A stretch of 64,000 nucleotides of DNA from Acinetobacter calcoaceticus (GCF_016508255.1 NZ_JADVKT010000002.1:62001-126000), one strand, 5' to 3'. Counted from the stretch's first letter, positions 31,263-40,353 are shown. Numbers and translations: made by a program. Notes: a model not told the origin generated them from the letters alone.

Positions 31263-32641
31263 GCTGTTTCTCCCTGATCAGCAATTTCTTTCTCTGCGGC
31301 AATCGCATGTTTCATGGTGTGTAACCAATATTGATGTTGGGCAAGATAAAGACCTTCATCTTCAGTTTTGACACCACTTAGCATTGGTTTTAAACCAATT
31401 TCGTTTGCTGCATCGTCTGGTCCATAAATCCAGTGTTTAGAACCGCGGCACATGTCATTCCACTCAAGGGCAATACCTGCGTAGCCTGCCTGACAAGCAC
31501 GGAATTCTTCTAAATCGTCTGGTGTTGCCATACCTGAGGCATTGAAGAAATCTTCATATTGACGGATACGACGTGCACGAGCTTCAGGTGCTTCGCCTTT
31601 AGGTGCGATACAGTAAATGGTGACTTCGGTTCTATTGACAGAAAGTGGGCGAAGTACACGAATTTGCGAACCGAACTGATCCATCAAATAAACGTTTGGA
31701 TAGAGGCACAAGTTACGTGAACGCTCAATCATCCATTTCGACATCGCTTCACCGTATTTTTCGGTGTATTCGTCTGCTTTCGGGAAGTTTGGACGGTCTT
31801 CAGGATTTGCCCATTGTGTCCAGAGCAACATGTGGCCATTTTCAAAGCCATAAGAACCGCCACCTTGTTTACCCCAAGCACCTGCGCTCATGGCACGAAT
31901 GTTATCCGCTGCTTGAGTTTCTTTACGGTGTTGAGTGGTTGCAGCGTAGTTCCAGTGCACAGCAGACACGTGGTAGCCATCGGCACCATTTTCAGCAGTA
32001 AGCTTCCAGTTACCTTCGTAAGTGTAGGTAGATGAACCGCGTAAAACTTCAAGGCCATGTTCAGACTGGTCAACAATCATATCGATGATTTTACTGGTTT
32101 CACCTAAGAATTCTTCAAGTGAAGGAACATCTGGATTTAAGCTACCAAACAAGAAGCCTTTGTAGCTCTCAAAACGAGCCACTTTTTTAAGGTCGTGTGA
32201 GCCTTCTTGGTTAAAGCAGTCTGAATAACCCGCTTCGCTTGGATCTTTAACTTTGAGTAATTTACCAGAGTTGTTAAAAGTCCAACCGTGGAAAGGGCAT
32301 GTATAGGTTGCTTTGTTACCGCGCTTGTGACGGCAAAGTTGTGCTCCGCGGTGTGAACACGCATTGATCATGGCATTCAATTCGCCGTTACGGTTGCGGG
32401 CAATAATGACTGGCTGACGACCAATGTGAGTGGTGTAGTAGTCATTATTATTTGGAATTTGGCTTTCGTGTGCTAAGTAAACCCAATTACCTTCGAAGAT
32501 GTATTTCATTTCAAGGTCAAATAGGGCTTCGTCAGTAAACACTGAGCGATGAAGTTTAAATTCACCTGTATCGATATTATCTACAAGTAATTCATCAATA
32601 CGGTCAAGATGGCTAGTATTGATTACAGGAATACGTGGCAT
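31259..32641 (-). CDS. benA: Benzoate 1,2-dioxygenase large (alpha) subunit
   Basis: The catalytic oxygenase, which adds O2 across benzoate C1-C2. The Rieske cluster ligands are C95-x-H97 ([10 protein letters not shown]) and C115-x2-H118 (CPFHGW). The mononuclear iron site has [13 protein letters not shown], with the bridging Asp and two His. The start at 32641 is set by GGAG 7 nt upstream; the frame extends to 32680 without support. It leads the benABCDE operon and diverges from benM. Confidence 0.97.
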   Translation of the reverse strand: MPRIPVINTSHLDRIDELLVDNIDTGEFKLHRSVFTDEALFDLEMKYIFEGNWVYLAHESQIPNNNDYYTTHIGRQPVIIARNRNGELNAMINACSHRGAQLCRHKRGNKATYTCPFHGWTFNNSGKLLKVKDPSEAGYSDCFNQEGSHDLKKVARFESYKGFLFGSLNPDVPSLEEFLGETSKIIDMIVDQSEHGLEVLRGSSTYTYEGNWKLTAENGADGYHVSAVHWNYAATTQHRKETQAADNIRAMSAGAWGKQGGGSYGFENGHMLLWTQWANPEDRPNFPKADEYTEKYGEAMSKWMIERSRNLCLYPNVYLMDQFGSQIRVLRPLSVNRTEVTIYCIAPKGEAPEARARRIRQYEDFFNASGMATPDDLEEFRACQAGYAGIALEWNDMCRGSKHWIYGPDDAANEIGLKPMLSGVKTEDEGLYLAQHQYWLHTMKHAIAAEKEIADQGETA

Positions 32642-32845
32642 GTCCGTTCTCCGACTTTCCAAAAGTGTGGAAGTCACCAAGGCCTTAGCTACGATCTACA
32701 AGGTCTTGATATCCTAATATTGTCAATGAAGCGCATGAGCGCGCTGGGTGTTTAACCGTGAATTGATGAAGATGAATCACTGGCAGATTGGCAAGAAGGC
32801 TTTTTCACAAAGCAATTCATCACTTCATCGGTTTGTTGCTTGTAT

Positions 32846-32860
32846 ATACCTTAAAAGAAT
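32846..32860. promoter_or_regulatory. Putative BenM operator, distal site
   Basis: ATAC-N7-GAAT, which read on the other strand is ATTC-N7-GTAT, the form known for secondary BenM/CatM sites. It lies in the benA-benM intergenic region, 52 bp from the second site. Confidence 0.6.
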
Positions 32861-32897
32861 GGTTAAACTGTGTCTAAGACTGAATTTGCATTTTTTT

Positions 32898-32912
32898 ATA
32901 TCTTAAAGGTAT
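32898..32912. promoter_or_regulatory. Putative BenM operator next to benM
   Basis: ATAT-N7-GTAT, one base off the perfect ATAC-N7-GTAT. It ends 9 bp before the benM start codon, so binding here would also repress benM. The distance to the other site, 52 bp, is close to five helical turns. Confidence 0.6.
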
Positions 32913-32921
32913 GGAAGCCTT

Positions 32922-33881
32922 ATGGAATTAAGACATTTACGGTATTTTGTGGCTGTTGTTGAAGAACAGAGCTTTACAAAAGCGGCTGAAAAACTATTTA
33001 TTGCTCAACCACCTTTGAGTCGGCAGATCCAAAATTTGGAAAGTGAGCTTGGAATTCAACTGTTTGAGCGTGGAAGCCGTCCTTTACAGACAACCCCAGC
33101 AGGACATTTCTTTTATCAGCACGCTCTTAAACTTTTGTCGAATGCTGAAGAAATAAAAAGTATGACCAAGCGGATTGGTCTCATTGAACGTAGTGTGACC
33201 ATCGGTTTTGTTGGGTCTTTACTCTATGGTTTACTGCCTCGAATCATTTATTTATTTAGGCAACAGCAACCCCATTTGAATATTCAACTGATGGAGTTAA
33301 GTACAACTGAGCAACTACAGGCATTAAAAGAAGGCCGTATTGATGTTGGATTTGGACGTTTAAGAATTAGTGACCCTGCGGTGAGACGTATTCTGCTGCG
33401 TAAAGAACGACTGGTGGTTGCTGCACATACCAGCCACCCAATTGCTCAGCGTACGGAAGGGGTATATCTCGCCGATCTTATTGATGAAAAGATGTTTATG
33501 TATCCCACTTCGCCAAAGCCTAATTTTTCGACCCAGCTTTTGAACATTTTTGCCGAGCATAGTTTGGTTCCAAAAAATATGCATGAAATACGGGAAATTC
33601 AATTGGCTTTGGGCTTGGTGGCAGCGGGTGAAGGTTTGTGTATTATTCCTGCCAGTGCCGATACCATTCGTTTTCCTCATTTAAACTACATTCCGATTTT
33701 AGATAACGGCGCGGTCAGCCCGATTTTCATTACGGCACGCGCAATGGATCGAAGTGAAGACTTACAGCTTTTATTTGATTGTATTTATCAGGTTTATGAT
33801 CTTGAAGGTATACCTTATCAACGGACTGTTTTTACACTTGATCAAAACCCGATAGATGATTCAAATGGTATCGATTTTTAA
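32922..33881 (+). CDS. benM: LysR-type regulator of benzoate catabolism
   Basis: A LysR-type activator with the N-terminal winged helix (MELRHLRYFVAVVEEQSFTK, then KLFIAQPPLSRQIQNLE) and a two-lobe effector domain. It diverges from benA, with BenM-like dyads between. In Acinetobacter BenM responds to cis,cis-muconate and benzoate together. The C-terminus (QNPIDDSNGIDF) runs about 15 residues past the usual 304. A hairpin at 33893-33919 follows the stop. CatM is the alternative, but the neighbourhood favours BenM. Confidence 0.92.
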   Translation: MELRHLRYFVAVVEEQSFTKAAEKLFIAQPPLSRQIQNLESELGIQLFERGSRPLQTTPAGHFFYQHALKLLSNAEEIKSMTKRIGLIERSVTIGFVGSLLYGLLPRIIYLFRQQQPHLNIQLMELSTTEQLQALKEGRIDVGFGRLRISDPAVRRILLRKERLVVAAHTSHPIAQRTEGVYLADLIDEKMFMYPTSPKPNFSTQLLNIFAEHSLVPKNMHEIREIQLALGLVAAGEGLCIIPASADTIRFPHLNYIPILDNGAVSPIFITARAMDRSEDLQLLFDCIYQVYDLEGIPYQRTVFTLDQNPIDDSNGIDF

Positions 33882-33892
33882 ATAAAGTAATT

Positions 33893-33919
33893 GCATAGCC
33901 TCAAACGTAGAAGCTATGC
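33893..33919 (+). terminator. Hairpin after benM
   Basis: GCATAGC pairs with GCTATGC around a 12-13-nt loop, between the convergent benM and copZ-like genes. T-run is weak. Confidence 0.5.
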
Positions 33920-33933
33920 GGAGTATTTATATT

Positions 33934-34128
33934 TTATTGCACTTGAGCTGGGAAACCATCTTCTTCAAGCGCTTCAGTAATTTTATCGACGCTTTCACTG
34001 CTTTCAACAGTCACGATTTTTGTCGCTAAATCTACATCTACTTTTGCATTTGGGTCGATATCTTGAATCGTCGCAGTCACGCCACGAGCGCAGCCACCAC
34101 AAGTCATATTTTCAATAAGTAGTTTCAT
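33934..34128 (-). CDS. CopZ-like heavy-metal chaperone
   Basis: A 64-residue single HMA domain (ferredoxin-like beta-alpha-beta-beta-alpha-beta) with the metal-binding MTCGGC, Cys10 and Cys13, right after the first strand. It probably delivers Cu(I) to the neighbouring CopA. The start at 34128 is chosen because GGAG lies 7 nt upstream; the ATG at 34134 is almost on top of that site. It has a promoter with a 19-bp spacer facing away from copA. Confidence 0.85.
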   Translation of the reverse strand: MKLLIENMTCGGCARGVTATIQDIDPNAKVDVDLATKIVTVESSESVDKITEALEEDGFPAQVQ

Positions 34129-34172
34129 GTTCATACTCCATCAAGAATGAGATGTTTGTTTGGATAACCATG

Positions 34173-34203
34173 AGTCTAAACCTTGTCATGATTGTAAGGT
34201 CAA
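34173..34203 (-). promoter_or_regulatory. CueR-type promoter of the copZ-like gene
   Basis: Reading on the minus strand, TTGACC and TAGACT are separated by 19 bp and the spacer carries the dyad ACCTT-N10-AAGGT. The long spacer plus dyad is the mark of MerR-family, here copper-responsive, promoters. Confidence 0.75.
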
Positions 34204-34227
34204 GCCCAAATTTTTAAAAAAATATGC

Positions 34228-34258
34228 TTGACCTTCCCATGATGGGAATCTGTATGCT
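34228..34258 (+). promoter_or_regulatory. CueR-type promoter of copA
   Basis: TTGACC and TATGCT are separated by exactly 19 bp, and the spacer holds the palindrome TTCCCATGATGGGAA. This is the architecture of CueR-activated copA promoters. Confidence 0.85.
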
Positions 34259-34300
34259 CAATACAGAATATTAAATTTTGCAGATTTGCAGAGGTGTTTG

Positions 34301-36772
34301 ATGGACTCAAAAAACACAAAATTGCCAGCATATAGTGAAACACTTCCAATTGAAGGTATGACCTGTGCTTCATGTGTCGGGCGTGTCGAAAAGGCACTCA
34401 AAAAAGTTGAAAATGTAGAGATTGCCAATGTTAATTTGGCAACAGAAAAAGCCGTTGTATATTCAAACCAGCCAATTCAGCGCGAAGCACTCGTCAAAGC
34501 AGTTGAACGTGCGGGTTATGATGTTCCAAAAGCTGCACCTGTGGAGTTGTCTATTGAAGGCATGACCTGTGCCTCTTGTGTTGCACGTGTTGAAAAAGCC
34601 CTTAAAAAAGTGGAAGGCGTTCAAGAGGCAACTGTCAACTTAGCAACAGAGCAGGCTTGGGTTCAAGCAAATCCCTCAGTAAATGTTGAAGACCTCATTC
34701 GTGCTGTTAAAAAAGCAGGTTACGATGCAAAAGCCTCTGAAAAAAATCAAGATGAGCAACTCGATAAAAAAGCGTCAGAGTTAGATCAGCTCAAAAGAGA
34801 TTTGATTATTTCGATTGTATTGGCTTTACCTGTGTTTATTTTGGAAATGGGTTCACATCTCATTCCAGCTTTTCATATGTGGGTCATGCACACGATTGGT
34901 CAATACAATAGCTGGCTTTTACAGTTTGTTTTGACAACATTGGTACTCGTTTTCCCTGGTCGCCGTTTTTACCAAAAGGGTATTCCTGCCTTATGGCGTT
35001 TAGCACCAGATATGAACTCGTTGGTTGCTGTTGGAACCTTGGCTGCCTATAGCTTCTCGGTCGTGGCAACCTTTATGCCGCAAGTCTTACCGCAAGGCAC
35101 AGTCAATGTTTACTTTGAAGCGGCTGCTGTAATTGTCAGTTTAATTTTGCTCGGGCGATATTTTGAAGCAAAAGCCAAAGGCCGTACCTCTCAAGCTATT
35201 CAACATTTGGTTGGCATGCAACCGAAAACTGCCCGTATTCAGCGTGACGGTCAAGTGGTTGAAGTTGCCGTTGCAGAAGTGGTTAGTGGAAGTATTGTCG
35301 AAATTCGTCCGGGTGAACGTGTGCCTGTAGATGGTGAAGTGGTTGAAGGGCATAGCTACATAGATGAATCCATGATTACGGGTGAGCCTGTACCTGTTGA
35401 AAAAATAGTGGGGCACCAAGTTGTGGGTGGCACGGTTAATCAGAACGGAACACTAAACATACGGGCAACTGCCGTTGGCGCTTCATCTGTACTCTCACAA
35501 ATTATCCGAATGGTTGAGCAGGCCCAAGGTTCTAAACTTCCGATTCAGGGTTTGGTCGATAAAGTCACCATGTGGTTTGTACCTGCTGTCATGTTAATTG
35601 CGGCAATAACATTCATGGTTTGGTTTATTTTTGGGCCAGAACCTGCGCTTACTTTTGGTTTAGTGAATGCCGTTGCAGTACTAATTATTGCGTGTCCTTG
35701 TGCGATGGGACTTGCAACACCAACATCTATTATGGTCGGTACTGGGCGTGGTGCTGAGTTAGGTGTCTTGTTTCGTAAAGGTGAGGCATTGCAGCTTTTA
35801 CAAGAAGCGCAGGTGGTTGCTGTTGATAAAACGGGAACGCTCACAGAAGGCAAGCCGACATTAACAGACTTTAATGTGCAACAGGGTTTTGAACGTCAGC
35901 AAGTGCTTATGTTAGTTGCTTCTGTCGAAGCCAAGTCAGAACACCCAATTGCACTCGCTATTGTTCAAGCCGCACAAGCTGAGGGTCTAAGCTTATTACC
36001 AGTAACAGCATTTAACTCGATTACAGGTTCAGGTATTGAAGCTGAAGTATCAGGCCAAAAAGTACAAATTGGCGCAGATCGTTATATGCACCAACTTGGT
36101 TTAGACATTAGCTCATTCCAAGCGATTGCAGCCCAATTAGGTGAAGAAGGTAAAACACCGCTGTATGTTGCCATTGATCAACAACTTGCCGCGATTATTG
36201 CCGTTGCAGACCCAATTAAAGAAACAACCTATGCTGCGATTGATGCCTTGCATCAGTTAGGTTTAAAAGTTGCCATGATTACGGGCGACAACCGTCATAC
36301 AGCTCAAGCGATTGCCAAAAAACTTAACATCGATGAGGTTGTGGCAGAGGTTTTACCCGAAGGCAAAGTGGACACAGTTCGCCAACTGCAAAAACAATAT
36401 GGTCGATTGGCCTTTGTTGGTGATGGCATTAACGATGCGCCGGCCTTGGCACAAGCAGATGTTGGTTTAGCGATTGGTACAGGCACAGATGTCGCGATTG
36501 AAGCTGCCGATGTCGTGCTTATGTCAGGTAGTTTAAAAGGCGTACCTAATGCAATTGCGCTAAGTAAAGCCACTATGCGAAACATACGCCAAAACCTATT
36601 TTGGGCATTTGTCTATAACATTGCACTTATTCCAATTGCAGCAGGTGCCTTATATCCAGCATTTGGTGTGTTACTTTCACCTATGTTTGCAGCGGGTGCG
36701 ATGGCGCTTTCTTCGGTCTTTGTTTTAGGGAATGCGCTACGTTTAAAACGCTTTCATGCACCCGTGCAGTAA
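34301..36772 (+). CDS. copA: Cu(I)-exporting P1B-type ATPase
   Basis: CopA pumps Cu(I) out of the cytoplasm. Two N-terminal HMA domains have CASC at Cys22/25 and Cys90/93. Eight membrane segments follow, with the transport motif CPC at 465-467, the actuator TGEP at 360-363, phosphorylation site DKTGT (Asp509) and the hinge TGDNRHTA and [10 protein letters not shown]. The start at 34301 follows GAGGTG; the frame's TTG at 34286 is ignored. It is preceded by a CueR-type promoter and followed by cueR. The length (823 aa) is normal. Confidence 0.96.
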   Translation: MDSKNTKLPAYSETLPIEGMTCASCVGRVEKALKKVENVEIANVNLATEKAVVYSNQPIQREALVKAVERAGYDVPKAAPVELSIEGMTCASCVARVEKALKKVEGVQEATVNLATEQAWVQANPSVNVEDLIRAVKKAGYDAKASEKNQDEQLDKKASELDQLKRDLIISIVLALPVFILEMGSHLIPAFHMWVMHTIGQYNSWLLQFVLTTLVLVFPGRRFYQKGIPALWRLAPDMNSLVAVGTLAAYSFSVVATFMPQVLPQGTVNVYFEAAAVIVSLILLGRYFEAKAKGRTSQAIQHLVGMQPKTARIQRDGQVVEVAVAEVVSGSIVEIRPGERVPVDGEVVEGHSYIDESMITGEPVPVEKIVGHQVVGGTVNQNGTLNIRATAVGASSVLSQIIRMVEQAQGSKLPIQGLVDKVTMWFVPAVMLIAAITFMVWFIFGPEPALTFGLVNAVAVLIIACPCAMGLATPTSIMVGTGRGAELGVLFRKGEALQLLQEAQVVAVDKTGTLTEGKPTLTDFNVQQGFERQQVLMLVASVEAKSEHPIALAIVQAAQAEGLSLLPVTAFNSITGSGIEAEVSGQKVQIGADRYMHQLGLDISSFQAIAAQLGEEGKTPLYVAIDQQLAAIIAVADPIKETTYAAIDALHQLGLKVAMITGDNRHTAQAIAKKLNIDEVVAEVLPEGKVDTVRQLQKQYGRLAFVGDGINDAPALAQADVGLAIGTGTDVAIEAADVVLMSGSLKGVPNAIALSKATMRNIRQNLFWAFVYNIALIPIAAGALYPAFGVLLSPMFAAGAMALSSVFVLGNALRLKRFHAPVQ

Positions 36773-36790
36773 GCGTGCTGAAAATCATAT

Positions 36791-36827
36791 TTTGGTTTAA
36801 GATCAGAAAATCAGGTCTTAAACCAAA
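36791..36827 (+). terminator. Hairpin between copA and cueR
   Basis: A perfect 12-bp stem (36791-36802 and 36816-36827) with a 13-nt loop. There is no T-run, so it may dampen read-through or protect the copA 3' end rather than terminate fully. Confidence 0.55.
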
Positions 36828-36847
36828 TTTAATATTTGAGGTGTGAG

Positions 36848-37249
36848 ATGAACATCGGTCAGGCATCTAAGCAGTCTGGTATTTCGGCGAAAATGATTCG
36901 CTATTATGAAGAAATTGGTTTACTTGAAGCGGCGCAGCGTTCTGCTTCTGGTTATCGTATTTATTCAGAGACAGATCTTAAAACCTTAAACTTTTTAAAA
37001 CATGCCAGAGAGTTAGGTTTTTCATCGGAACAAATGAAAGAGCTCATTTCGCTTTGGAAAAATACTGATCGTCATAGTGCCGAGGTTAAGCAATTAACCG
37101 TAAAGCATATCGCCGAATTAAAACAAAAAATTGCTCACTTACAAGAAATGGTTTCTATTTTGCAGACTTCGGCCGATGATTGCTGCGGTGATCAACAGGC
37201 GGCTTGTGCCATTTTAGATCACATTGAAAAAGGTGTGGGTGTAAGCTAA
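36848..37249 (+). CDS. cueR: Copper-responsive MerR-family activator
   Basis: The N-terminal MerR winged helix (NIGQASKQSGISAKMIRYYEEIGLL) is followed by a long dimerisation helix and a C-terminal metal loop with Cys112 and Cys120, the same numbering as the E. coli CueR Cu(I) ligands; an additional Cys113 is adjacent. The start at 36848 follows GAGG by about 7 nt. It presumably activates the two 19-bp-spacer promoters between the copZ-like gene and copA. Confident assignment from motif plus context. Confidence 0.92.
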   Translation: MNIGQASKQSGISAKMIRYYEEIGLLEAAQRSASGYRIYSETDLKTLNFLKHARELGFSSEQMKELISLWKNTDRHSAEVKQLTVKHIAELKQKIAHLQEMVSILQTSADDCCGDQQAACAILDHIEKGVGVS

Positions 37250-37275
37250 ATCCAATCAAAATAAGAGGATAAATA

Positions 37276-37683
37276 ATGCCTTATACAGCTTCTTGTCTTT
37301 GTAATGGTGTTCAATTAGAAGTAAATGCCGAATTAGCTCCCATCATGGTATGCCATTGTAAACAATGTCAAAAAGCACAAGGTGCCGCTTTTGCTGCCAT
37401 TACCCAAGTACAAAAAAGTGACTTAAATATTGTGCAGGGGGAAAACCTGTTACAGGCTTATTTTGCATCTCCCAATAAAAAGAGAGTGTTTTGCAAAACT
37501 TGTGGCTCACCTGTCTGGAGTGAACGTTTAGATAAGCCTGAAGTAGTGCGCTTAAGGGTAGGGCTCATTAATGAAGAAATATCTGCCCAAGTTAGCTCTC
37601 ATGCTTTTGTCAGTTCAAAAGCGAAGTGGTATCCAATTTGCGATAGTGCTCGCCAATATCAAAATGGGGTAGAAAACCCTTAA
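37276..37683 (+). CDS. GFA/CENP-V domain zinc protein
   Basis: A 135-residue protein of the glutathione-dependent formaldehyde-activating (GFA)/CENP-V fold. Zinc ligands are in SCLCNG (Cys7 and Cys9), CHCKQC (residues 27-32) and CKTCGSP. The family is often annotated as glutathione-S-hydroxymethyl synthase, but most members lack proof of that. It lies 26 bp after cueR with AGAGGA upstream, so co-transcription is likely. Whether it shares a copper-stress role is unknown. Confidence 0.85.
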   Translation: MPYTASCLCNGVQLEVNAELAPIMVCHCKQCQKAQGAAFAAITQVQKSDLNIVQGENLLQAYFASPNKKRVFCKTCGSPVWSERLDKPEVVRLRVGLINEEISAQVSSHAFVSSKAKWYPICDSARQYQNGVENP

Positions 37684-37769
37684 ATATTAAGGTTGGATCG
37701 TATTTTATTCATTTGTAAAAAAACGTGAACAAGACTAGCCATGAATAAATAATGTGCTATAACTGTACT

Positions 37770-37931
37770 TAAGGTAATCGTAATATCTCCTCGATCCACA
37801 GGGAAACTTGGGACAGGGCAAAAGATACGATAAGACCTTACATATAGCTAGCAAAGAGCATTTAAGAGATGGAAAGATACAAATCTTAGATTGCTCACCG
37901 TTGCAGAAAAGCCCGTGAAACGGGCTTTTTT
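37770..37931 (+). ncRNA. Candidate small RNA 1
   Basis: An extended -10 (TGC-TATAAC, 37755-37763) precedes about 160 nt that end in a 9-bp GC-rich terminator (37907-37915 and 37921-37929) with a T-run. Inside are short G-rich motifs (CAGGGA, TTGGGACAGGG) and no ORF longer than six codons. No known RNA family was recognised. Termini are estimates. Confidence 0.45.
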
Positions 37932-38132
37932 AATGCCTGTAAAAAGTTACTTATTAGGTTGTCACTTCATAAATAACGATTTTTTGTCGCGCTACTTTTG
38001 TCTGTTGCTTCTTAAGCAAATAAAACTCTGAAGAAATAATAAAATATTTTAAACATACAGACTATTCTGTATTGCAATTTAATTTATTTATAGGTACATT
38101 TGGTCAACGGTTTAAAGTTCAAGTGTAATAAT

Positions 38133-38198
38133 GGACTCATGGTCGTTGTGGGAGATCTAAGAGCCTGCATTCTTCCCCAAGATGCGGGTTTTTTTTAT
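38133..38198 (+). ncRNA. Candidate small RNA 2
   Basis: A short transcript-like unit ending in a terminator with a 10-bp stem (CCTGCAT plus CTT, 38164-38174, against AAGATGCGGG, 38179-38188) and an eight-T run. TAATAAT at 38126-38132 could be a -10, with a weak -35 (TTGGTC) 20 bp upstream. Boundaries are uncertain. Confidence 0.35.
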
Positions 38199-38359
38199 GC
38201 CTAAAGAAAAGTTATTATTAACCTCTCTTAAATAAAATACAAAACGATAAATTATTAATTTTTAATACCTTAAGTTACTCAGTCCTTTTTTAGAAATTTT
38301 CCTACCATATATGGCCTGACTATAAATCAGCTATACAAACTTCCTTATGCGTTACGTGA

Positions 38360-38710
38360 CTATGCACGATAGGCTTGACACGCTTGAGCACAACGTAAAC
38401 AAGCTTTAGCACAAATTTGGCAGTGCTCATGTTCATGTTTGCTGCATTCTGCTGCACAAAGTTGACATGCATGGGCACATAATGGCATCGCTTGTTCAGC
38501 CAGCTCAGAATGTCTTAATTCCAAAGAAGTACATAACTGACAGGTTTCTACACAAGTCAGACAGTGTTTAATACATTCACGCATCATATGTTCTTCTTGC
38601 AAACAGGCGGCTGCACAGGTTTTACAAGCAATCATACATTCTACACAGGCTTGAATTGAGGTAGAGGCTTGGCAAAATAATGAATTATTTGCTTCTTGAT
38701 TGGTTTGCAT
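38360..38710 (-). CDS. Cysteine-rich four-helix copper-storage protein (Csp family, DUF326)
   Basis: A 116-residue protein with 20 Cys, about 17 percent, spaced as C-x2-C and C-x3-C along helices (for example QACVECMIACKTCAAAC), plus a His-rich segment SKHEHEHC. This is the pattern of the Csp copper-storage tetramers, where the Cys point into the bundle core and bind many Cu(I). It lacks a signal peptide, so it is the cytosolic (Csp3-like) form. AGGAG lies 7 nt before the ATG at 38710. It lies near the cue/cop genes but reads the other way. Binding stoichiometry is not inferable. Confidence 0.85.
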   Translation of the reverse strand: MQTNQEANNSLFCQASTSIQACVECMIACKTCAAACLQEEHMMRECIKHCLTCVETCQLCTSLELRHSELAEQAMPLCAHACQLCAAECSKHEHEHCQICAKACLRCAQACQAYRA

Positions 38711-39016
38711 ACGAATTCTCCTATTCCAAAAGTTTTTATTAAAAAATGGAATATTGTTATGTTTTTCTATTTTATAGATCATTTTTCAAACAATGGGCAT
38801 TTGAGATGAAAGGGGTACAAATACCCAATACATAATTAACCTCGTAGTAGAATGTTACATCCAGTTTTTAACTTAAAAGGGCTTATTTCTTGAGGATAAA
38901 AGGTGTCACTAAAATTTAAGGATTGTGTTAAATTTAATTGCATATAATACTTTTGGCTAATTTCTTATTGTGTGAATATTAGGCAAATTAGGAATGTGAA
39001 CTTTGAAGGACACGAA
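38711..39016. other. Intergenic region, Csp gene to 38-aa peptide
   Basis: About 306 bp, AT-rich, holding the divergent promoters of the Csp gene and the small ORF at 39017. I see no 19-bp-spacer CueR promoter, so copper control of the Csp gene is not shown. Confidence 0.4.
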
Positions 39017-39133
39017 ATGGAAAACGTTAATCAATACGCTCACGGAGCTGAGCATGAAGTCCACATCCATTGCAAACGATCATTAAGCACATTAATACTG
39101 AGTATGCTCGTATTAATTACAACTGGTCGTTAA
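39017..39133 (+). CDS. Small membrane peptide, 38 aa
   Basis: GAAGGA ends 6 nt before the ATG, and an intrinsic terminator follows the TAA. The peptide has a His-rich N-terminus (MENVNQYAHGAEHEVHIHC) and a single hydrophobic segment (STLILSMLVLITT) ending in GR. I recognise no family. The ribosome-binding site, stop and terminator together make it a likely real gene; it could equally be a dual RNA/peptide. Confidence 0.6.
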   Translation: MENVNQYAHGAEHEVHIHCKRSLSTLILSMLVLITTGR

Positions 39134-39136
39134 AAG

Positions 39137-39165
39137 AAAAAGCACCCAAGGGTGCTTTTTCTATA
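39137..39165 (+). terminator. Terminator after the 38-aa peptide gene
   Basis: AAAAAGCACCC pairs with GGGTGCTTTTT around a short AAG loop, just after the stop at 39133. Confidence 0.85.
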
Positions 39166-39186
39166 TGCCTACTATAATAGGTATGT

Positions 39187-39513
39187 TTAATAACCTATAA
39201 AACCACGGCGTTTTTTATAAGCTTTACGGTCATAAGAAGAAATGTTGGACTTTTGAAGATCAATAGCGAGTTGTTTCTTGCGTTGAAACTGTACTTCACT
39301 CAGAAGAGCAGCATAAATTTTAGGACGATCGGTTTTAAATTTCTCTACATCCAGTGGAATTTTATCTTCATTTCTAACAATGTATAGGACAGAACCATTG
39401 CCATTAACTTCATAAATCGTCCAACCAAGCCGCACAACATAGAGCCCAGTTGTCTGATTTTTTCCTAAATAAGATTTAAAACCATCTGGATGAGGGCGAA
39501 CATAAGCATTCAT
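39187..39513 (-). CDS. Conserved hypothetical protein, 108 aa
   Basis: Function is not recognised. The start at 39513 is chosen because GGAGG lies 7 nt upstream; another ATG is at 39516. The protein begins NAYVRPHPDGFKSYLGKN and has several beta-strand-like segments (YVVRLGWTIYEV, SVLYIVRN) before a basic helical tail (FQRKKQLAIDLQKS, KAYKKRRGFIGY). The strongly basic C-terminus suggests nucleic-acid contact, which is inference. Confidence 0.6.
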   Translation of the reverse strand: MNAYVRPHPDGFKSYLGKNQTTGLYVVRLGWTIYEVNGNGSVLYIVRNEDKIPLDVEKFKTDRPKIYAALLSEVQFQRKKQLAIDLQKSNISSYDRKAYKKRRGFIGY

Positions 39514-40134
39514 CATGCATCCTCCATCATCTGACATATTTGATGAAAGCGGCGATCAATGAATTGATGGGGAGCAGAGCATCATATTCAGTAAAATCAC
39601 GATTTCTAATTGCTTATATATTGTTCAATTTTGAAATTTCAAGTAAGGATTAAAGCTATTATTTGTTAAGCTAAAATGTATTAGAAATACCAAAATTTTG
39701 ACGCTATAACGCTCGATTTTTGAAAAAAATAACCATTAAATTTTATGAGTAGGCATTAAGGATTATGTCTCTTTATTTTATATTTACGTGATAAATTTTG
39801 CATATTTAAAATTATTGAAATCGTAAGTGAATTTAAGGTCAGTTTTTGTTAATTATTTGTTTTAAAGATAAAAAAAATGATTTCAATATTTCTTGTTACA
39901 ACGATTTTATCGACAATAGAGGCTTCTTTTTGACATATTTCGTCTAGCATAATTAAATTGCTTTTGGAACCGTATTAATTTTAAACAAAGTAACTTGGTT
40001 AAACCCACGTAATTTACAACGTACGGCTGTATTTATTTTAACTTTTTTGCTATGCCAATCGGCCATTCAGCGATTAGCTCATTTTAAACTTAACCCATTA
40101 TTTATATTAAAAATTTAATTTTCAGGAGATTTTT
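39514..40134. other. AT-rich intergenic region with promoter and long leader of the 72-aa gene
   Basis: About 620 bp. A TTGACA at 39930-39935 with AT-rich -10-like sequence 16-17 bp downstream could give a leader of about 170 nt for the gene at 40135. Within the leader, a frame between about 39955 and 40118 encodes a membrane-like stretch (RTAVFILTFLLC) but has no start codon, so it may be a decayed gene. Confidence 0.4.
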
Positions 40135-40353
40135 ATGAAAAGATTAAAAGTAATTATTAAGGACCAGTTTAACCAAGAAACAATTGCTTTGGCAAAAGTT
40201 CGGCCTATGAATGACCATGCCCTTGAGCTTCATAAAAGTGTTGAACATATTGAAATTGATGATGATATTATTTTACCTAATATGGATTTACTGTATGAAA
40301 ACCCTAAAGACGGAAAAATTTATCAATTGGTTGGACCCTTTGGTGAGCAATAG
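40135..40353 (+). CDS. Conserved hypothetical protein, 72 aa
   Basis: The family is not recognised. AGGAG is placed 6 nt before the ATG. The protein begins MKRLKVIIKDQFNQE, has an acidic middle (HIEIDDDIILPN) and ends YQLVGPFGEQ. It is soluble with alternating beta-like segments. The candidate small RNA at 40404 follows in the same direction. Confidence 0.55.
   Translation: MKRLKVIIKDQFNQETIALAKVRPMNDHALELHKSVEHIEIDDDIILPNMDLLYENPKDGKIYQLVGPFGEQ

Larger units (their letters stand above)
37684..38359. other. Gene-free region with two candidate small RNAs
   Basis: About 680 bp without a credible ORF. It contains two transcript-like units that each end in an intrinsic terminator, and their 3' flanks resemble each other: both read TTTTTT-A-ATGCC(T), then an A-rich stretch, AAAAGTTA and TTATTA. 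The rest is AT-rich. Confidence 0.5.

Noticed and set aside
34286-34300. Longer copA starting at the TTG at 34286
   Set aside because: It would begin 15 bp upstream of an ATG with a good ribosome-binding site (AGAGGTG), and the added residues (MQRCL) do not belong to the HMA domain.
39955-40118. Frame encoding a membrane-like stretch (RTAVFILTFLLC) upstream of the 72-aa gene
   Set aside because: There is no ATG, GTG or TTG in the open part. It lies in the probable leader of the gene at 40135 and is more likely a decayed gene or chance.
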